This document shows, piece after piece, positions 55,002 to 63,692 of a stretch of 64,000 nt of DNA (position 1 is its first letter; each line of letters begins with the position of its first letter). The stretch is from the NCBI RefSeq assembly GCF_900167255.1, contig NZ_FUYB01000009.1, positions 54,720 through 118,719 on the forward strand, given 5' to 3'. Made by a program: the position numbers and the translations under genes. The DNA comes from Thiothrix eikelboomii. GTDB lineage: Bacteria > Pseudomonadota > Gammaproteobacteria > Thiotrichales > Thiotrichaceae. The notes under the pieces are model-generated. The model worked only from the letters and a program-made list of their open reading frames with translations. It was not told where the DNA came from and did not search any database.

Positions 55002-55013
55002 CCGAATTTATTC

Positions 55014-55028
55014 CCGTCGTGAGGACGG
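55014..55028 (+). promoter_or_regulatory. Late-gene hairpin element (gpE)
   Basis: CCGTC-GTGAG-GACGG, 26 nt before the chosen gpE start, which has its own GGAGG. Confidence 0.65.
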
Positions 55029-55054
55029 TTCAATCTTTATAAATGGAGGCGTTT

Positions 55055-55624
55055 ATGCCAGCTACTGATGCATCTTTATTCCCTGACGTTGTTGTTGATT
55101 TTGCTGATGCGAAGGCTAAGCAGGATAAGAAGCGCTATCGTTTAGAGTTTCCGATTGCCAGCGAAAACGGCGAAATCACTGAGTTGTGGATGCGGCGTCC
55201 TCTGCTGAAAGATAAACAGGTGGCAGAGTGGCAGTCAGAGGACAGTAATCAATACGAAATGACGACCCGCATGTTCGCTAGTGTGCTCGAACAACCGCTT
55301 GCCGTCATCGAAGAGTTGGACGAAGAACTTGACTTGATGGAGTTATTGAAGGTCTTTAAGAGCTTCAAAGATAAGCCAAAAATCGAGGGCGAAACGTTAA
55401 CACTCAAATTTCCACTCACTATCAACGGCAAAATCGTGGAGAAAATCACGCTGCGTCGCCCAAAAACTAAAGACTCTCTAAATTTCAAAGAAGAAAAGTT
55501 AGGCGAAAAAATCGCACGCTTGGCAGGCTATCGATTGGAGGATTTGTGGGAGATGGATCTACAAACGGATTGGCTAGGGTTAGATGCTATCTATGGCTCT
55601 TTTCGCAAACGTAAGCAACGTTGA
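55055..55624 (+). CDS. Tail assembly chaperone gpE with two tandem E-like domains
   Basis: A 189-residue protein. P2 gpE is about half that. It has two similar halves: KRYRLEFPIASENGEITELWMRRP, then a helical segment, and LTLKFPLTINGKIVEKITLRRP with KTKDSLNFKEEKLGEKIARL. Each has the two strands and RRP turn of the gpE domain. I chose ATG at 55055, with GGAGG 6 nt upstream; ATG at 55043 overlaps that site. The E' frame begins inside its last codons. Confidence 0.78.
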   Translation: MPATDASLFPDVVVDFADAKAKQDKKRYRLEFPIASENGEITELWMRRPLLKDKQVAEWQSEDSNQYEMTTRMFASVLEQPLAVIEELDEELDLMELLKVFKSFKDKPKIEGETLTLKFPLTINGKIVEKITLRRPKTKDSLNFKEEKLGEKIARLAGYRLEDLWEMDLQTDWLGLDAIYGSFRKRKQR

Positions 55625-55742
55625 TACTGCTGATTTACGGCGGCTCTGCGTGGTATTGGCCTCGTTTACAGGTTGGAGTCTAGCCGAAATTGGTGACATG
55701 GAAATCCCCGAACTGTTGGAGTGGGTGGATGCCACGCAATAA
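55584..55742 (+). CDS. E' (GpE-like) frame overlapping gpE
   Basis: A 52-codon frame ending WSLAEIGDMEIPELLEWVDA, the GpE domain made in P2 only as the C-terminal part of an E+E' frameshift fusion. Here the frame is +1 (or -2) relative to gpE, starts at its own ATG and has a TAG directly before that ATG. So a shift must happen within 55584-55621, or the protein starts by itself. It lies immediately before the tape-measure gene, the standard place. Confidence 0.65.
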   Translation: MLSMALFANVSNVDTADLRRLCVVLASFTGWSLAEIGDMEIPELLEWVDATQ

Positions 55743-55751
55743 GCAGTGGTA

Positions 55752-55765
55752 CTGTCGGGAGACAG
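55752..55765 (+). promoter_or_regulatory. Late-gene hairpin element (tape measure)
   Basis: CTGTC-GGGA-GACAG, ending 3 nt before the tape-measure ATG; the loop holds the only ribosome site (GGGAG). It is the same 14-mer as the portal copy. Confidence 0.75.
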
Positions 55766-55768
55766 CAA

Positions 55769-58700
55769 ATGTCTGGAAATAGCCTCATTATCGAAATAGG
55801 CGCACGCCTTGATTCGGCGTTTACGTCAGCGTTTACCTCCGCTCAAACAAAAATCACAGCGCTGGGGCAGGAGTTGGCGGAGCTGAAGCGCAAGCAGAAG
55901 CTGGTTGAAAATTTTGAGATGCGGACGCAGCAGGTTGACACAGCACGCCAAAAATTGGAGGAGGCTCGTGCAAAAGTCGACCAGTTGCGCCAAGCGTTTG
56001 CCAATGACCCTACGTCAGGCGCTGCTAGTCGATTGGCGGCGGCTGAGCGCAGCGCCGAACGATTGACGCAGGCATTCCAGCGCACCGAAGAAAGGCTAGC
56101 CGATACGCGCACGCAAATGGAGGCTGTTGGACTCAGCACTAGCAATACGACCGAGCAATTAGAAGATTTAGCTCGGCAAGCAGAGCGCACTGAGCACGCT
56201 ATTGAAGCGCAAAATCGGCGCATGGAGTTGGGCAGTGCGATTGCACAGCGAGCAGGCTCACTCTATGAGGGTTTAAAAACAGGGATGGCGGCGGCGGCGG
56301 CAGTCGTTGTCGGTGCAGGTGGGGCGATAGCGGGAGCTACATCGGAGCTGATGTCCATGCACAAAGAGTTGGAGTCAGCAGAGCGGCAGCTAGGAATGTC
56401 ATCACAGACTCTGCAAGTCTGGGGTGAAGGCGCCGCCCGTGTGGGGATCGACGCTGAAAAAATGCGCGACATATTCAAAGACGTATCGGACAAATTGGGG
56501 GATTTAGCAACGACAGGCGGTGGTGAAGCCGTGGATATTGTTGAGCGCCTCGGACTGAATGTCAACGAGCTGATCAATATGCAGCCCGATCAGGCGCTAC
56601 TCCGAATTGGCAAAGCGATGACAGAGGTTAGTAATGTCAGTCAGCATGATAAAATCTTCTTGCTCGAATCCATTGCTGATGACGCCTCCGCGTTGTTACC
56701 CCTTCTTGAAGATAACGGCAAATTATTGCGCGAACTGGAGGTGGTTGCACAAAAACGCGGAATCATCATCACGCCAGAAGAAGAACGCATCTTAGGCGAG
56801 GCTAATGCGAAATTAGTTGATATGAAATCCGCCATTAGCGGTCTGTCACAAGAGGCAGGTTTGATGGGCGCAGAGATGTTTTCTGCGTTTGGCCCATTGG
56901 TGACGTCAGGTATAGACAATGTAACCGCGTGGTTGAGAGAGGCACGCGGAGACATGCGACTGCTGGTCGATGTGTGGTCTGATAGCACAGGCGGTATATT
57001 AGCCGAGTCGACTCGATTGACAGGGGTCGGTACCGTTTTGGGCGGCATCGTGAACGAGGGGCGGGTGCTGTTTACGTATTTGCCGGTCGGTGCCAATGCA
57101 GCATTTACAGCAGCGCAGGCTTACGGAGAAATGTTTGGGCATGGTGCAGCGGCGCTTTTTTATTTGGTCAAAAGCGCCGCTGCCTCTGCTTTTGCTGCTG
57201 TACTGGATATTGCTGGCGGCGTCTTCGGTGGTATCGCTTCGATGGCTGGAAAAGCTGTTGGATTCGTGCTTGACCGTTTCGCCAATATGGTTAGTGGCTT
57301 GTCTAGCTTGGGTGGGTTTTTCTCTAAAATCCCAGGCTTAGAAAGCTTTGGCGCTGCAATCGGTAGCGCCGAGGGTAATATTAAGGCTATGGCTAACACG
57401 GCTCGCGCCTCTGGCGATGTCGTTGGGCAGTCATTTGCAGCACAATCGGCTAGTTTTCGGGCGACGGCTGCTGAAAGTGCGGCAACCGCACAGGCACACA
57501 TGGCAGCGGCCTCCGGTGCGAAAATGGCAGCGGCAGCGGCTATTGATAACGCTAAAGCTTATATTGATCGCAAAGAAACCCAGCGGGCTGTCAATAAAGA
57601 AATCGAAAGTGAAGTCGAGAAAACCAGTGCGCTTAAATCTGTATTAGATCAAGCCAAAGATAGCAATCAGAAATACACCTCCACTGCTAAAGAAAAAGAA
57701 GGGGCTGATAAAAAAGCCAAAGGTGCTGCAGATGAACATGCCAAAGCGGCCAAAGATTTAGCCAGTGAAATCAACAAAAACAAGGAAGAACTGCAGAAAG
57801 CCCGCGAAGAGGTTGCTCTTTTAACTATCCACCATCAGCAGGGCCAAGAAGCCATGCTGCAGAAGAAATTTGCGGTCACCGGCTTAACAGCCTCTGAGGT
57901 GGCTGAGCGGGTTGCTTTAGAACAAACCAAAGAAACGCTCACTGATCTCATTCAAAAGCGCGAGCAAGCTACTAAAGCAATACAAACAGCCAAAGATGAG
58001 CTGCGCTTAGCGACTGTTGAGCGTGATCATGGTAAGGAGGCGATGCTCAGGGAAAAGTATGAGCTGGAAGGCCTTACTAAAGCACAAGCAGCTGAGCGCG
58101 TCTCGTTGGAGCACAGCAAATCCAAAATTGAAGATGAGGTTAAAGCGCGTGAAAAAGCCACTGAAACCTTAAAAACAGCTCGTAATGAATTGCGCCTGGC
58201 CACGATTGAACGTGACCAAGGCAAAGCCGCCATGCTCAGGGAAAAGTATGAGCTGGAAGGCCTCACTAAAGCACAAGCGGCTGAGCGTGCCTCCTTGGAG
58301 CAAAGCAAATCCAAAATTGATGATGAGGTCAAAGCGCGTGAAAAAGCCACTGAAACCTTAAAAACGGCTCGTGATGAATTGCGCTTAGCCACCGTTGAAC
58401 GTGATCTAGGTAAAGCCGCGATGCTCAGGGAAAAATATGAGCTAGAAGGCTTGAACAAAGTACAAGCGGCTGAGCGTGTTTCCTTAGAACAAAGTAAAAC
58501 TAAGATTGAAAACGAAATCAAAGCCCGCGAAGAGGCTACCAAGTCGATTAAAAAGCTGTCGGAAGAACTGGCTTATGAGCAAACTAAGCTGACTCAAGGC
58601 GCTGCAGCGGCTGAGCTATATAAGCTACAAACCGAAGGCTATACCAAAGCCTTGGCACTGACCGCGCTGGAGCACCAGAAAAACACCGAGTTGGTGCAGC

Positions 58701-61051
58701 GCCAAGGGGCGTTGAATAAAAACCTTGGCACGCATTTAACCGATAGCATTATGAGCGCGGTAGAGAGTGGGAAGTTCTCTTTCAAAAGTCTTGCAGATTC
58801 CATCAAGGCCGAATTCGCCAATATGATTTTACGACCCGTCATCCAAGCGGTGATGAGTCCGGTCGGGAATATGCTGGGCAATATCATGGGGAGTGTGGGC
58901 AACTCAATTACCAGCAGTTTAGGTTTGGGAAACATTTTAGGAGGAGGCAAAGCGGGTGGTGGGCTGTTGTCTGGATTGGGTGGGTTAAGTTCCACGCTAA
59001 GCAGTGGTCTATCAGGCATTATGGGCAGTATAGGTTCATTTGTGAGTGCAATCCCCGGTTGGGGCTGGGCGTTAGCGGGAGTTGCTGGGCTGGCAAAACT
59101 ATTCGGTGGTCCCAGTGATCCTAAACTGCGGTTTACGCAAGGTTCGACCGATGGGCAAGCTATGCTAGCGCAAGGTGGGCATGCGGGTAACGCACATAAC
59201 TACAAAACGGCCTTCGGTACAGTTGGCGCAACTGCTGCGTCGGATAAAATCGGTCGGGAAAAAGATTTTGTCCCGAAATTCCACGCGATGATGCAGCAGA
59301 TGCAAACGCTGGATCAGATGATCGCCGACACCTTGCCTCAGCATGTGGGTAAATTTACAGCTGCGCTGAAGGGGATGGAAACCTCCGGTTTCTCCACTGC
59401 CGACATGCTCAAACAGCGCTATCAAACGGTATTTACTGCTCTACCCGAAGAGCTACAAAAGGCAATGGCGAGCGGTCGGGACATGACCAAGCTCACGGCG
59501 GAGGAGATCATTGCTGAGTTTGCTAAGCTGTCTGAAGTTGCAAAATCAGGACTGGCTGCGAGCCTTCAGAGCTTGGGGCTGAATCTGGGCAAAACACAGG
59601 ATTCAGCTTTAGCGGCTGCAATGGGCTTGACGAATCTCATGGGTGGGATTGATAAGGTTAAAGCCGCGAATGACTTTTTCTATACTGAATTTTTTAGTGA
59701 GGAAGAGCGTAAAGCGGCGGCGTTGAAGCAGTCATCCAGTGCTGTCCGTGATTTTAATAAAGAGCTGGGTCTGAGCGGCACAGCGGCGATTAATACGCAT
59801 GCTGAGTTTAAAAAGTATGTCCTGGGACTCGACTTGACCACCGAAGCGGGGCGCAAAGCCTATGCCTCTGCGATGGCGGTTGCTGGCTCGTTGGATGCGG
59901 TCGCGGATGCGGGCAAAGCTGCCGCCGCACAGCACGCAGAAGTAGTGGATTTAACCCGTAAACTGGGGATTGACTTTGGAGGCATGGGGCCGAAAGCGCA
60001 GGCAGCCTCGTCCGCGTTGGTCTCGCTCATGGGCGGGATGGACAAGCTCACCCAGTCTGCAAATTTTTATTATGATCAATTTTATTCGGACAAGGAAAAA
60101 GAACAGCTGGCGTTATCACAAGCAGCTGTTGATGTGCGCAAGTTCAATCAAAGTTTGAATTTATCAGGGTCAGCGTCGATTGATACTGTGTCAGAGTTTA
60201 GAAAATATGTGGATAGCCTTGATCTGCAAACGGAAGAAGGCCGCAAAGCTTATGCCGCCGCGATGAATGTGGCTAGATCAATGGATGCGGTGGCGGACTC
60301 TGGGAAAACGGTCAATAAGTTAATGGGCGAGTTGCCCAAAGACATGATCAAAATGTTCCAAGGGGTGAAAAAACCCTTGGATGATGCAGGTACGGCGGTT
60401 GATAAAAACTCGAAATTGGCGGCTGCCGCAATGGAGGGCTTGAGCACTAAGTCGAAACTGGTCAGTGATAATGTGACAATTGCAAACACTCAATTAGGTA
60501 CCATGAAAACGGCAGTGGTAGCCTTGGCTGATGTATTGGTCAAGAAAGCAGGGGAAATTTCTGCGGCAGCGGCTAAAACAACAACCACTACAACTACTAG
60601 CACCACCTCTACCAGTACTACTAGCGCCGACGGATCACACGCCATCGGCCTTCGCAATGTCCCATTTGATGGCTACCGCGCGATTTTACACAAAGATGAG
60701 GCGGTGATCCCTGCGCGGGATGCGGCGATTCTGCGCATGGGCATGCCAGTGATGATGGATGCTCAAACTAATATTCTGTCCCTAAGTGCTGCGAATGATG
60801 AGCAGCCGGTGAGTTTACCCGCTGGCGTGACCGCTTTGCCGCAGCGGGTCTCTAGCGCTTTGAGTCGGGCTAATAGTCAAACTCAGGTCGATGTGACTGT
60901 GCCCAACTCTGCGCCGATTAATATCACGATCAATGCCGCAGTGGGGCAGGATGCGGCGCAAATTGCCGCTGAAGTTGAGCGCGTGCTGAAACGGGTACAA
61001 CAGCAGCACGCACGGCAATTGCGGGCGCAACACTTGGACGGGGTGGCATGA
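55769..61051 (+). CDS. Tail tape measure protein (P2 gpT type)
   Basis: A 1760-residue protein that sets tail length and is ejected with DNA. It begins MSGNSLIIEIGARLDSAF and continues with long coiled coils (EDLARQAERTEHAIEAQNRRME). A hydrophobic middle, rich in Ala/Gly, lies near residues 420-530. Next is the 63-residue repeat array, a Gly-rich segment (LGNILGGGKAGGGLLSGLGG) and two ~130-residue tandem modules near the end, followed by a Thr-rich linker and GLRNVPFDGYRAILHKDEAVIPARDA, a tail typical of tape measures. ATG at 55769 carries the ribosome site inside the hairpin; an upstream ATG at 55721 overlaps E'. ATGA overlap with gpU. Confidence 0.92.
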   Translation: MSGNSLIIEIGARLDSAFTSAFTSAQTKITALGQELAELKRKQKLVENFEMRTQQVDTARQKLEEARAKVDQLRQAFANDPTSGAASRLAAAERSAERLTQAFQRTEERLADTRTQMEAVGLSTSNTTEQLEDLARQAERTEHAIEAQNRRMELGSAIAQRAGSLYEGLKTGMAAAAAVVVGAGGAIAGATSELMSMHKELESAERQLGMSSQTLQVWGEGAARVGIDAEKMRDIFKDVSDKLGDLATTGGGEAVDIVERLGLNVNELINMQPDQALLRIGKAMTEVSNVSQHDKIFLLESIADDASALLPLLEDNGKLLRELEVVAQKRGIIITPEEERILGEANAKLVDMKSAISGLSQEAGLMGAEMFSAFGPLVTSGIDNVTAWLREARGDMRLLVDVWSDSTGGILAESTRLTGVGTVLGGIVNEGRVLFTYLPVGANAAFTAAQAYGEMFGHGAAALFYLVKSAAASAFAAVLDIAGGVFGGIASMAGKAVGFVLDRFANMVSGLSSLGGFFSKIPGLESFGAAIGSAEGNIKAMANTARASGDVVGQSFAAQSASFRATAAESAATAQAHMAAASGAKMAAAAAIDNAKAYIDRKETQRAVNKEIESEVEKTSALKSVLDQAKDSNQKYTSTAKEKEGADKKAKGAADEHAKAAKDLASEINKNKEELQKAREEVALLTIHHQQGQEAMLQKKFAVTGLTASEVAERVALEQTKETLTDLIQKREQATKAIQTAKDELRLATVERDHGKEAMLREKYELEGLTKAQAAERVSLEHSKSKIEDEVKAREKATETLKTARNELRLATIERDQGKAAMLREKYELEGLTKAQAAERASLEQSKSKIDDEVKAREKATETLKTARDELRLATVERDLGKAAMLREKYELEGLNKVQAAERVSLEQSKTKIENEIKAREEATKSIKKLSEELAYEQTKLTQGAAAAELYKLQTEGYTKALALTALEHQKNTELVQRQGALNKNLGTHLTDSIMSAVESGKFSFKSLADSIKAEFANMILRPVIQAVMSPVGNMLGNIMGSVGNSITSSLGLGNILGGGKAGGGLLSGLGGLSSTLSSGLSGIMGSIGSFVSAIPGWGWALAGVAGLAKLFGGPSDPKLRFTQGSTDGQAMLAQGGHAGNAHNYKTAFGTVGATAASDKIGREKDFVPKFHAMMQQMQTLDQMIADTLPQHVGKFTAALKGMETSGFSTADMLKQRYQTVFTALPEELQKAMASGRDMTKLTAEEIIAEFAKLSEVAKSGLAASLQSLGLNLGKTQDSALAAAMGLTNLMGGIDKVKAANDFFYTEFFSEEERKAAALKQSSSAVRDFNKELGLSGTAAINTHAEFKKYVLGLDLTTEAGRKAYASAMAVAGSLDAVADAGKAAAAQHAEVVDLTRKLGIDFGGMGPKAQAASSALVSLMGGMDKLTQSANFYYDQFYSDKEKEQLALSQAAVDVRKFNQSLNLSGSASIDTVSEFRKYVDSLDLQTEEGRKAYAAAMNVARSMDAVADSGKTVNKLMGELPKDMIKMFQGVKKPLDDAGTAVDKNSKLAAAAMEGLSTKSKLVSDNVTIANTQLGTMKTAVVALADVLVKKAGEISAAAAKTTTTTTTSTTSTSTTSADGSHAIGLRNVPFDGYRAILHKDEAVIPARDAAILRMGMPVMMDAQTNILSLSAANDEQPVSLPAGVTALPQRVSSALSRANSQTQVDVTVPNSAPINITINAAVGQDAAQIAAEVERVLKRVQQQHARQLRAQHLDGVA
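57806..58560 (+). repeat. 189-bp tandem repeats in the tape-measure gene
   Basis: Units of exactly 189 bp (63 residues) start near 57806, 57995, 58184 and 58373; the last three are close copies with MLREKYELEGLTKAQAAER, the first is degenerate, and a more distant copy follows at 58562. Unit number could change tail length. Confidence 0.8.
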
Positions 61052-61443
61052 TGCAGGTGGCGTTTGGCAATCAGTTTATTTTTGATGTATCGACGCTGCT
61101 GTTTGATCAGGTGCAACGCTCCAGCCAGCAGCGCTGGGCAAAGCAAGAACGACTGGGGCAACGGCCAGCCCTGCAAAATGTGGGGCCGGATACGGATACC
61201 GTTTCACTCCCCGGTGTGCTGTTTAGTTGTTGGATCGGTAATCACAATGCGATGACGACGCTGTATCGGCTCAAAGAAGAAGGCGTGCCACAGGCGCTGT
61301 GGACGGTACGCAATGGGATTGGAGTGCCCTATTTGCCGGGGCGTTGGGTCATTGAAGGCATTAGTGAGACGTATAGCGATTTGAGCGGATCAGGGAAGCC
61401 GGGCAAGGTGGAATGGACGCTCAATCTGTTGAGGTATGACTAA
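61048..61443 (+). CDS. Tail protein (P2 gpU family)
   Basis: A 131-residue gpU: VAFGNQFIFDVSTLLFDQVQRSS, RQALW-like RLKEEGVPQALWTVRNGIGVPYLPGRWVIEG. It caps or ends the tail tube. Overlaps tape measure and gpX by 4 and 1 nt. Confidence 0.9.
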   Translation: MMQVAFGNQFIFDVSTLLFDQVQRSSQQRWAKQERLGQRPALQNVGPDTDTVSLPGVLFSCWIGNHNAMTTLYRLKEEGVPQALWTVRNGIGVPYLPGRWVIEGISETYSDLSGSGKPGKVEWTLNLLRYD

Positions 61444-61652
61444 TGCGGACATATACGACCCAAGACGGCGATGTATTAGATGCACTTTGTTATGCGGAGT
61501 ATGGGGCTGAGCATGGGACAACCGAGGCAGTGCTGGCGGTTAATCCAATATTGGCACAGCATCCGGCGGTCTTGCCTGCGGGGGTGGTGATTCTATTGCC
61601 CGATTTGCAGTCGAGTTCGCCCGTCAAAACGCAAGTACAGCTCTGGGATTGA
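61443..61652 (+). CDS. Tail protein X (P2 gpX family, LysM-like)
   Basis: A 69-residue protein: TYTTQDGDVLDALCYAEYG and LPAGVVILLPDL follow the short LysM-like fold of gpX. It may bind peptidoglycan or the tail tip. TAATG coupling to gpU. Confidence 0.87.
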   Translation: MRTYTTQDGDVLDALCYAEYGAEHGTTEAVLAVNPILAQHPAVLPAGVVILLPDLQSSSPVKTQVQLWD

Positions 61653-61655
61653 TTT

Positions 61656-62633
61656 ATGCAGCCGATTTTTAAAGTTGAAGCGGATGGAGTGGATGTCACG
61701 ACAAGATTTAAGCCGTATCTGGTTGAGCTGAGTGTGCGCGATAGCAGCGGGTTTGATTCGGACACGCTCGACATCCGCTTGAGCAATGTCGGCGGCATCA
61801 TTGCCCCGATTCGGCGTGGAGTCGTGTTAAAGGTTTGGCTAGGGCAACGAGTCGCGGGTGCTGAAACGCTGTATTTTAAGGGGTCGTATTACGTCGACGA
61901 ATGCAGTGAGTCAGGCGCACCGGACGAGCTGACGATACATGCCAAGTCGGCCGACATGATGGGCGAAGGCAAGGTTTTACGCACACAGGTTTATCAGAGC
62001 ACGACTTTAGGCGAAGTGCTGGAGGCCGTAGCGGGACGGAATGGTTGGCAAGTAGCGGTCGGTGCTGCGTATCGAAGCATCGTTATTGGCTGGCTCTTGC
62101 AGCAAGATGAGTCGGATTTGGCGTTTATTACCCGACTGGGTAGCAGTTATGGCGCAGTAGCGACGGTCAAGGATAGTCGATTAGTGTTTGTGAGCCAAGG
62201 CTCGTTGAACTCACAATCGGGGCAAAGCATGCCGCAGATTACGGTGAATTATGGCGATTGCAGCCAGTGGAGCTATCAAGAGCTGGGGCGGGGTGAATAT
62301 GCAGGTGCCACCGCCAATTGGCGCGATGACGAAGGCAATGCTGGCACAGTGGCGCGGGGGAGTAGTCCGGTCTGGGTGGTGCGTGAGCTGTTTGATTCGG
62401 CTGAGCGTGCCACCGAAGCAGCCGATGAAGAGCTGCGGCGCTTGGCGGGTGGGAGCAATACCTTATCGCTGACGCTGGCTAGTGCGAATCCAGCCTTGAT
62501 GGCGGAAGCTGAAATCATTGCGCGTGGTTTTAGAACTCATATTGATGGTCAGCGGTGGGTGGCTAAGGATTGTACGCTGACGCTTGGAGTCTCTGGGTTT
62601 AGTGGCTCGGTGGAGTGTGAGCGGTATGTGTAA
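61656..62633 (+). CDS. Late control/tail hub protein (P2 gpD family)
   Basis: A 325-residue gpD: FKVEADGVDVTTRFKPYLVELSVRD at the start, SADMMGEGKVLRTQVYQSTTLGEVLEAVA, and ARGFRTHIDGQRWVAKDCTLTLGVSGF at the end. It forms the central hub to which the spike attaches. It is the last tail gene, as in P2. Confidence 0.92.
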   Translation: MQPIFKVEADGVDVTTRFKPYLVELSVRDSSGFDSDTLDIRLSNVGGIIAPIRRGVVLKVWLGQRVAGAETLYFKGSYYVDECSESGAPDELTIHAKSADMMGEGKVLRTQVYQSTTLGEVLEAVAGRNGWQVAVGAAYRSIVIGWLLQQDESDLAFITRLGSSYGAVATVKDSRLVFVSQGSLNSQSGQSMPQITVNYGDCSQWSYQELGRGEYAGATANWRDDEGNAGTVARGSSPVWVVRELFDSAERATEAADEELRRLAGGSNTLSLTLASANPALMAEAEIIARGFRTHIDGQRWVAKDCTLTLGVSGFSGSVECERYV

Positions 62634-62723
62634 ATATTAATTAAAAATGAGAGCGGCGAGTCGGTGCAGCTAACACTGACCCGTCATCTTTGCGACAGAC
62701 ATAAGCTGTCAGCATCAACCAAG

Positions 62724-62753
62724 GCTCTCACTACCCGATCAGGTAATGAGAGC
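62724..62753 (+). other. Hairpin between gpD and the methylase
   Basis: GCTCTCA-C-TACC pairs with GGTA-A-TGAGAGC (one mismatch) around a 6-nt loop. A second stem, GACAG/CTGTC near 62694-62710, lies just before. There is no T-run. It may be a leader structure of the methylase gene. Confidence 0.5.
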
Positions 62754-62804
62754 ATAACAACAACTTAAACGCCCGTGCGTGAGCACCGGCTATAAGGTAA
62801 CTAT

Positions 62805-63590
62805 ATGCTGACCAAAGAAAGAATAAAGTCCCCGCTGTCCGGCTGGGTCGGTGGAAAGTTTCATCTCGCAAAAACTATTGTCCCACTCATCCCACCCCAC
62901 GCTTGTTACGTCGAAGCATTTGCAGGTGGTGCTTGGATCACGTTTCGCAAAGCGCCGTCGGATGCGGAGGTGCTCAATGATATTAATCGTGATGTCATCA
63001 CGCTCTATCGCGTCATCCAAAAGCACTTGCCCGAATTTATACGCTATATGCAGTGGGCGCTGGTGAGTCGGGATGAGTTTTTGCGGCTGCAACAGGTTGA
63101 TCCTGAGACGCTCACGGATATAGAGCGGGCGTGTCGGTTCTTCTATCTGCAAAAATTGGCGTTTTCGGGGAAGATTGCGAACAAGCCGACGTTTGGGATT
63201 AGTGCCTATCGTCCACCACGCCTTAATTTAAGTCGGCTGGAGGCGGATTTGTGGGATGCGCATCAGCGTTTGGCGCGTGTGACCTTGGAGTGCCTGCCCT
63301 ACTCTGACGTTATTCAGCGTTATGACCGTGCCGAAACTTTTTTTTATTGTGATCCGCCCTATTTCGGCTGCGAAGATTATTATGGAAAAGCTATTTTCAA
63401 TCGTGATGATTTTCAAAAACTGCATGATGTGCTAGCTGTGATTAAAGGTAAGTGGCTGGTGTCGATTAATGACGTTCCAGAAATTATAGAGATATTTAAA
63501 AACTTTAATATAAATAAGGCCGAAACCGTTTATTCAATTCAGAAAGGCGGCATGAGTAAAGTTTCGGAATTATTGATTAGTAATTATTAG
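62805..63590 (+). CDS. Phage DNA adenine methylase (Dam/D12 class)
   Basis: A 261-residue N6-adenine methyltransferase. The SAM-binding motif is SGWVGGKFHLAKTIVPLIPPHACYVEAFAGGAW and the catalytic motif IV is DPPYFGCEDYYGK (DPPY). The order, with FxGxG-like motif first, is the D12 (alpha) class that includes Dam. Phages use such enzymes to escape host restriction or to time packaging. Target sequence unknown. It follows gpD on the same strand after a 171-bp structured gap. Confidence 0.88.
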   Translation: MLTKERIKSPLSGWVGGKFHLAKTIVPLIPPHACYVEAFAGGAWITFRKAPSDAEVLNDINRDVITLYRVIQKHLPEFIRYMQWALVSRDEFLRLQQVDPETLTDIERACRFFYLQKLAFSGKIANKPTFGISAYRPPRLNLSRLEADLWDAHQRLARVTLECLPYSDVIQRYDRAETFFYCDPPYFGCEDYYGKAIFNRDDFQKLHDVLAVIKGKWLVSINDVPEIIEIFKNFNINKAETVYSIQKGGMSKVSELLISNY

Positions 63591-63612
63591 TTTTTCCGGT
63601 TGTTGTTTTTAT

Positions 63613-63639
63613 AAGGCACTGTTTCTGAAGTGCTTTTTT
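63613..63639 (+). terminator. Terminator after the methylase
   Basis: GCACT pairs with AGTGC around an 8-nt loop, extended by A-T and G-T pairs, followed by TTTTTT. It probably ends the late rightward transcript. Confidence 0.7.
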
Positions 63640-63692
63640 ATTTAAAAGCCTCTGAATCTGCTGGACTGTGTGCGCCCAACGAGCGATAGTGT

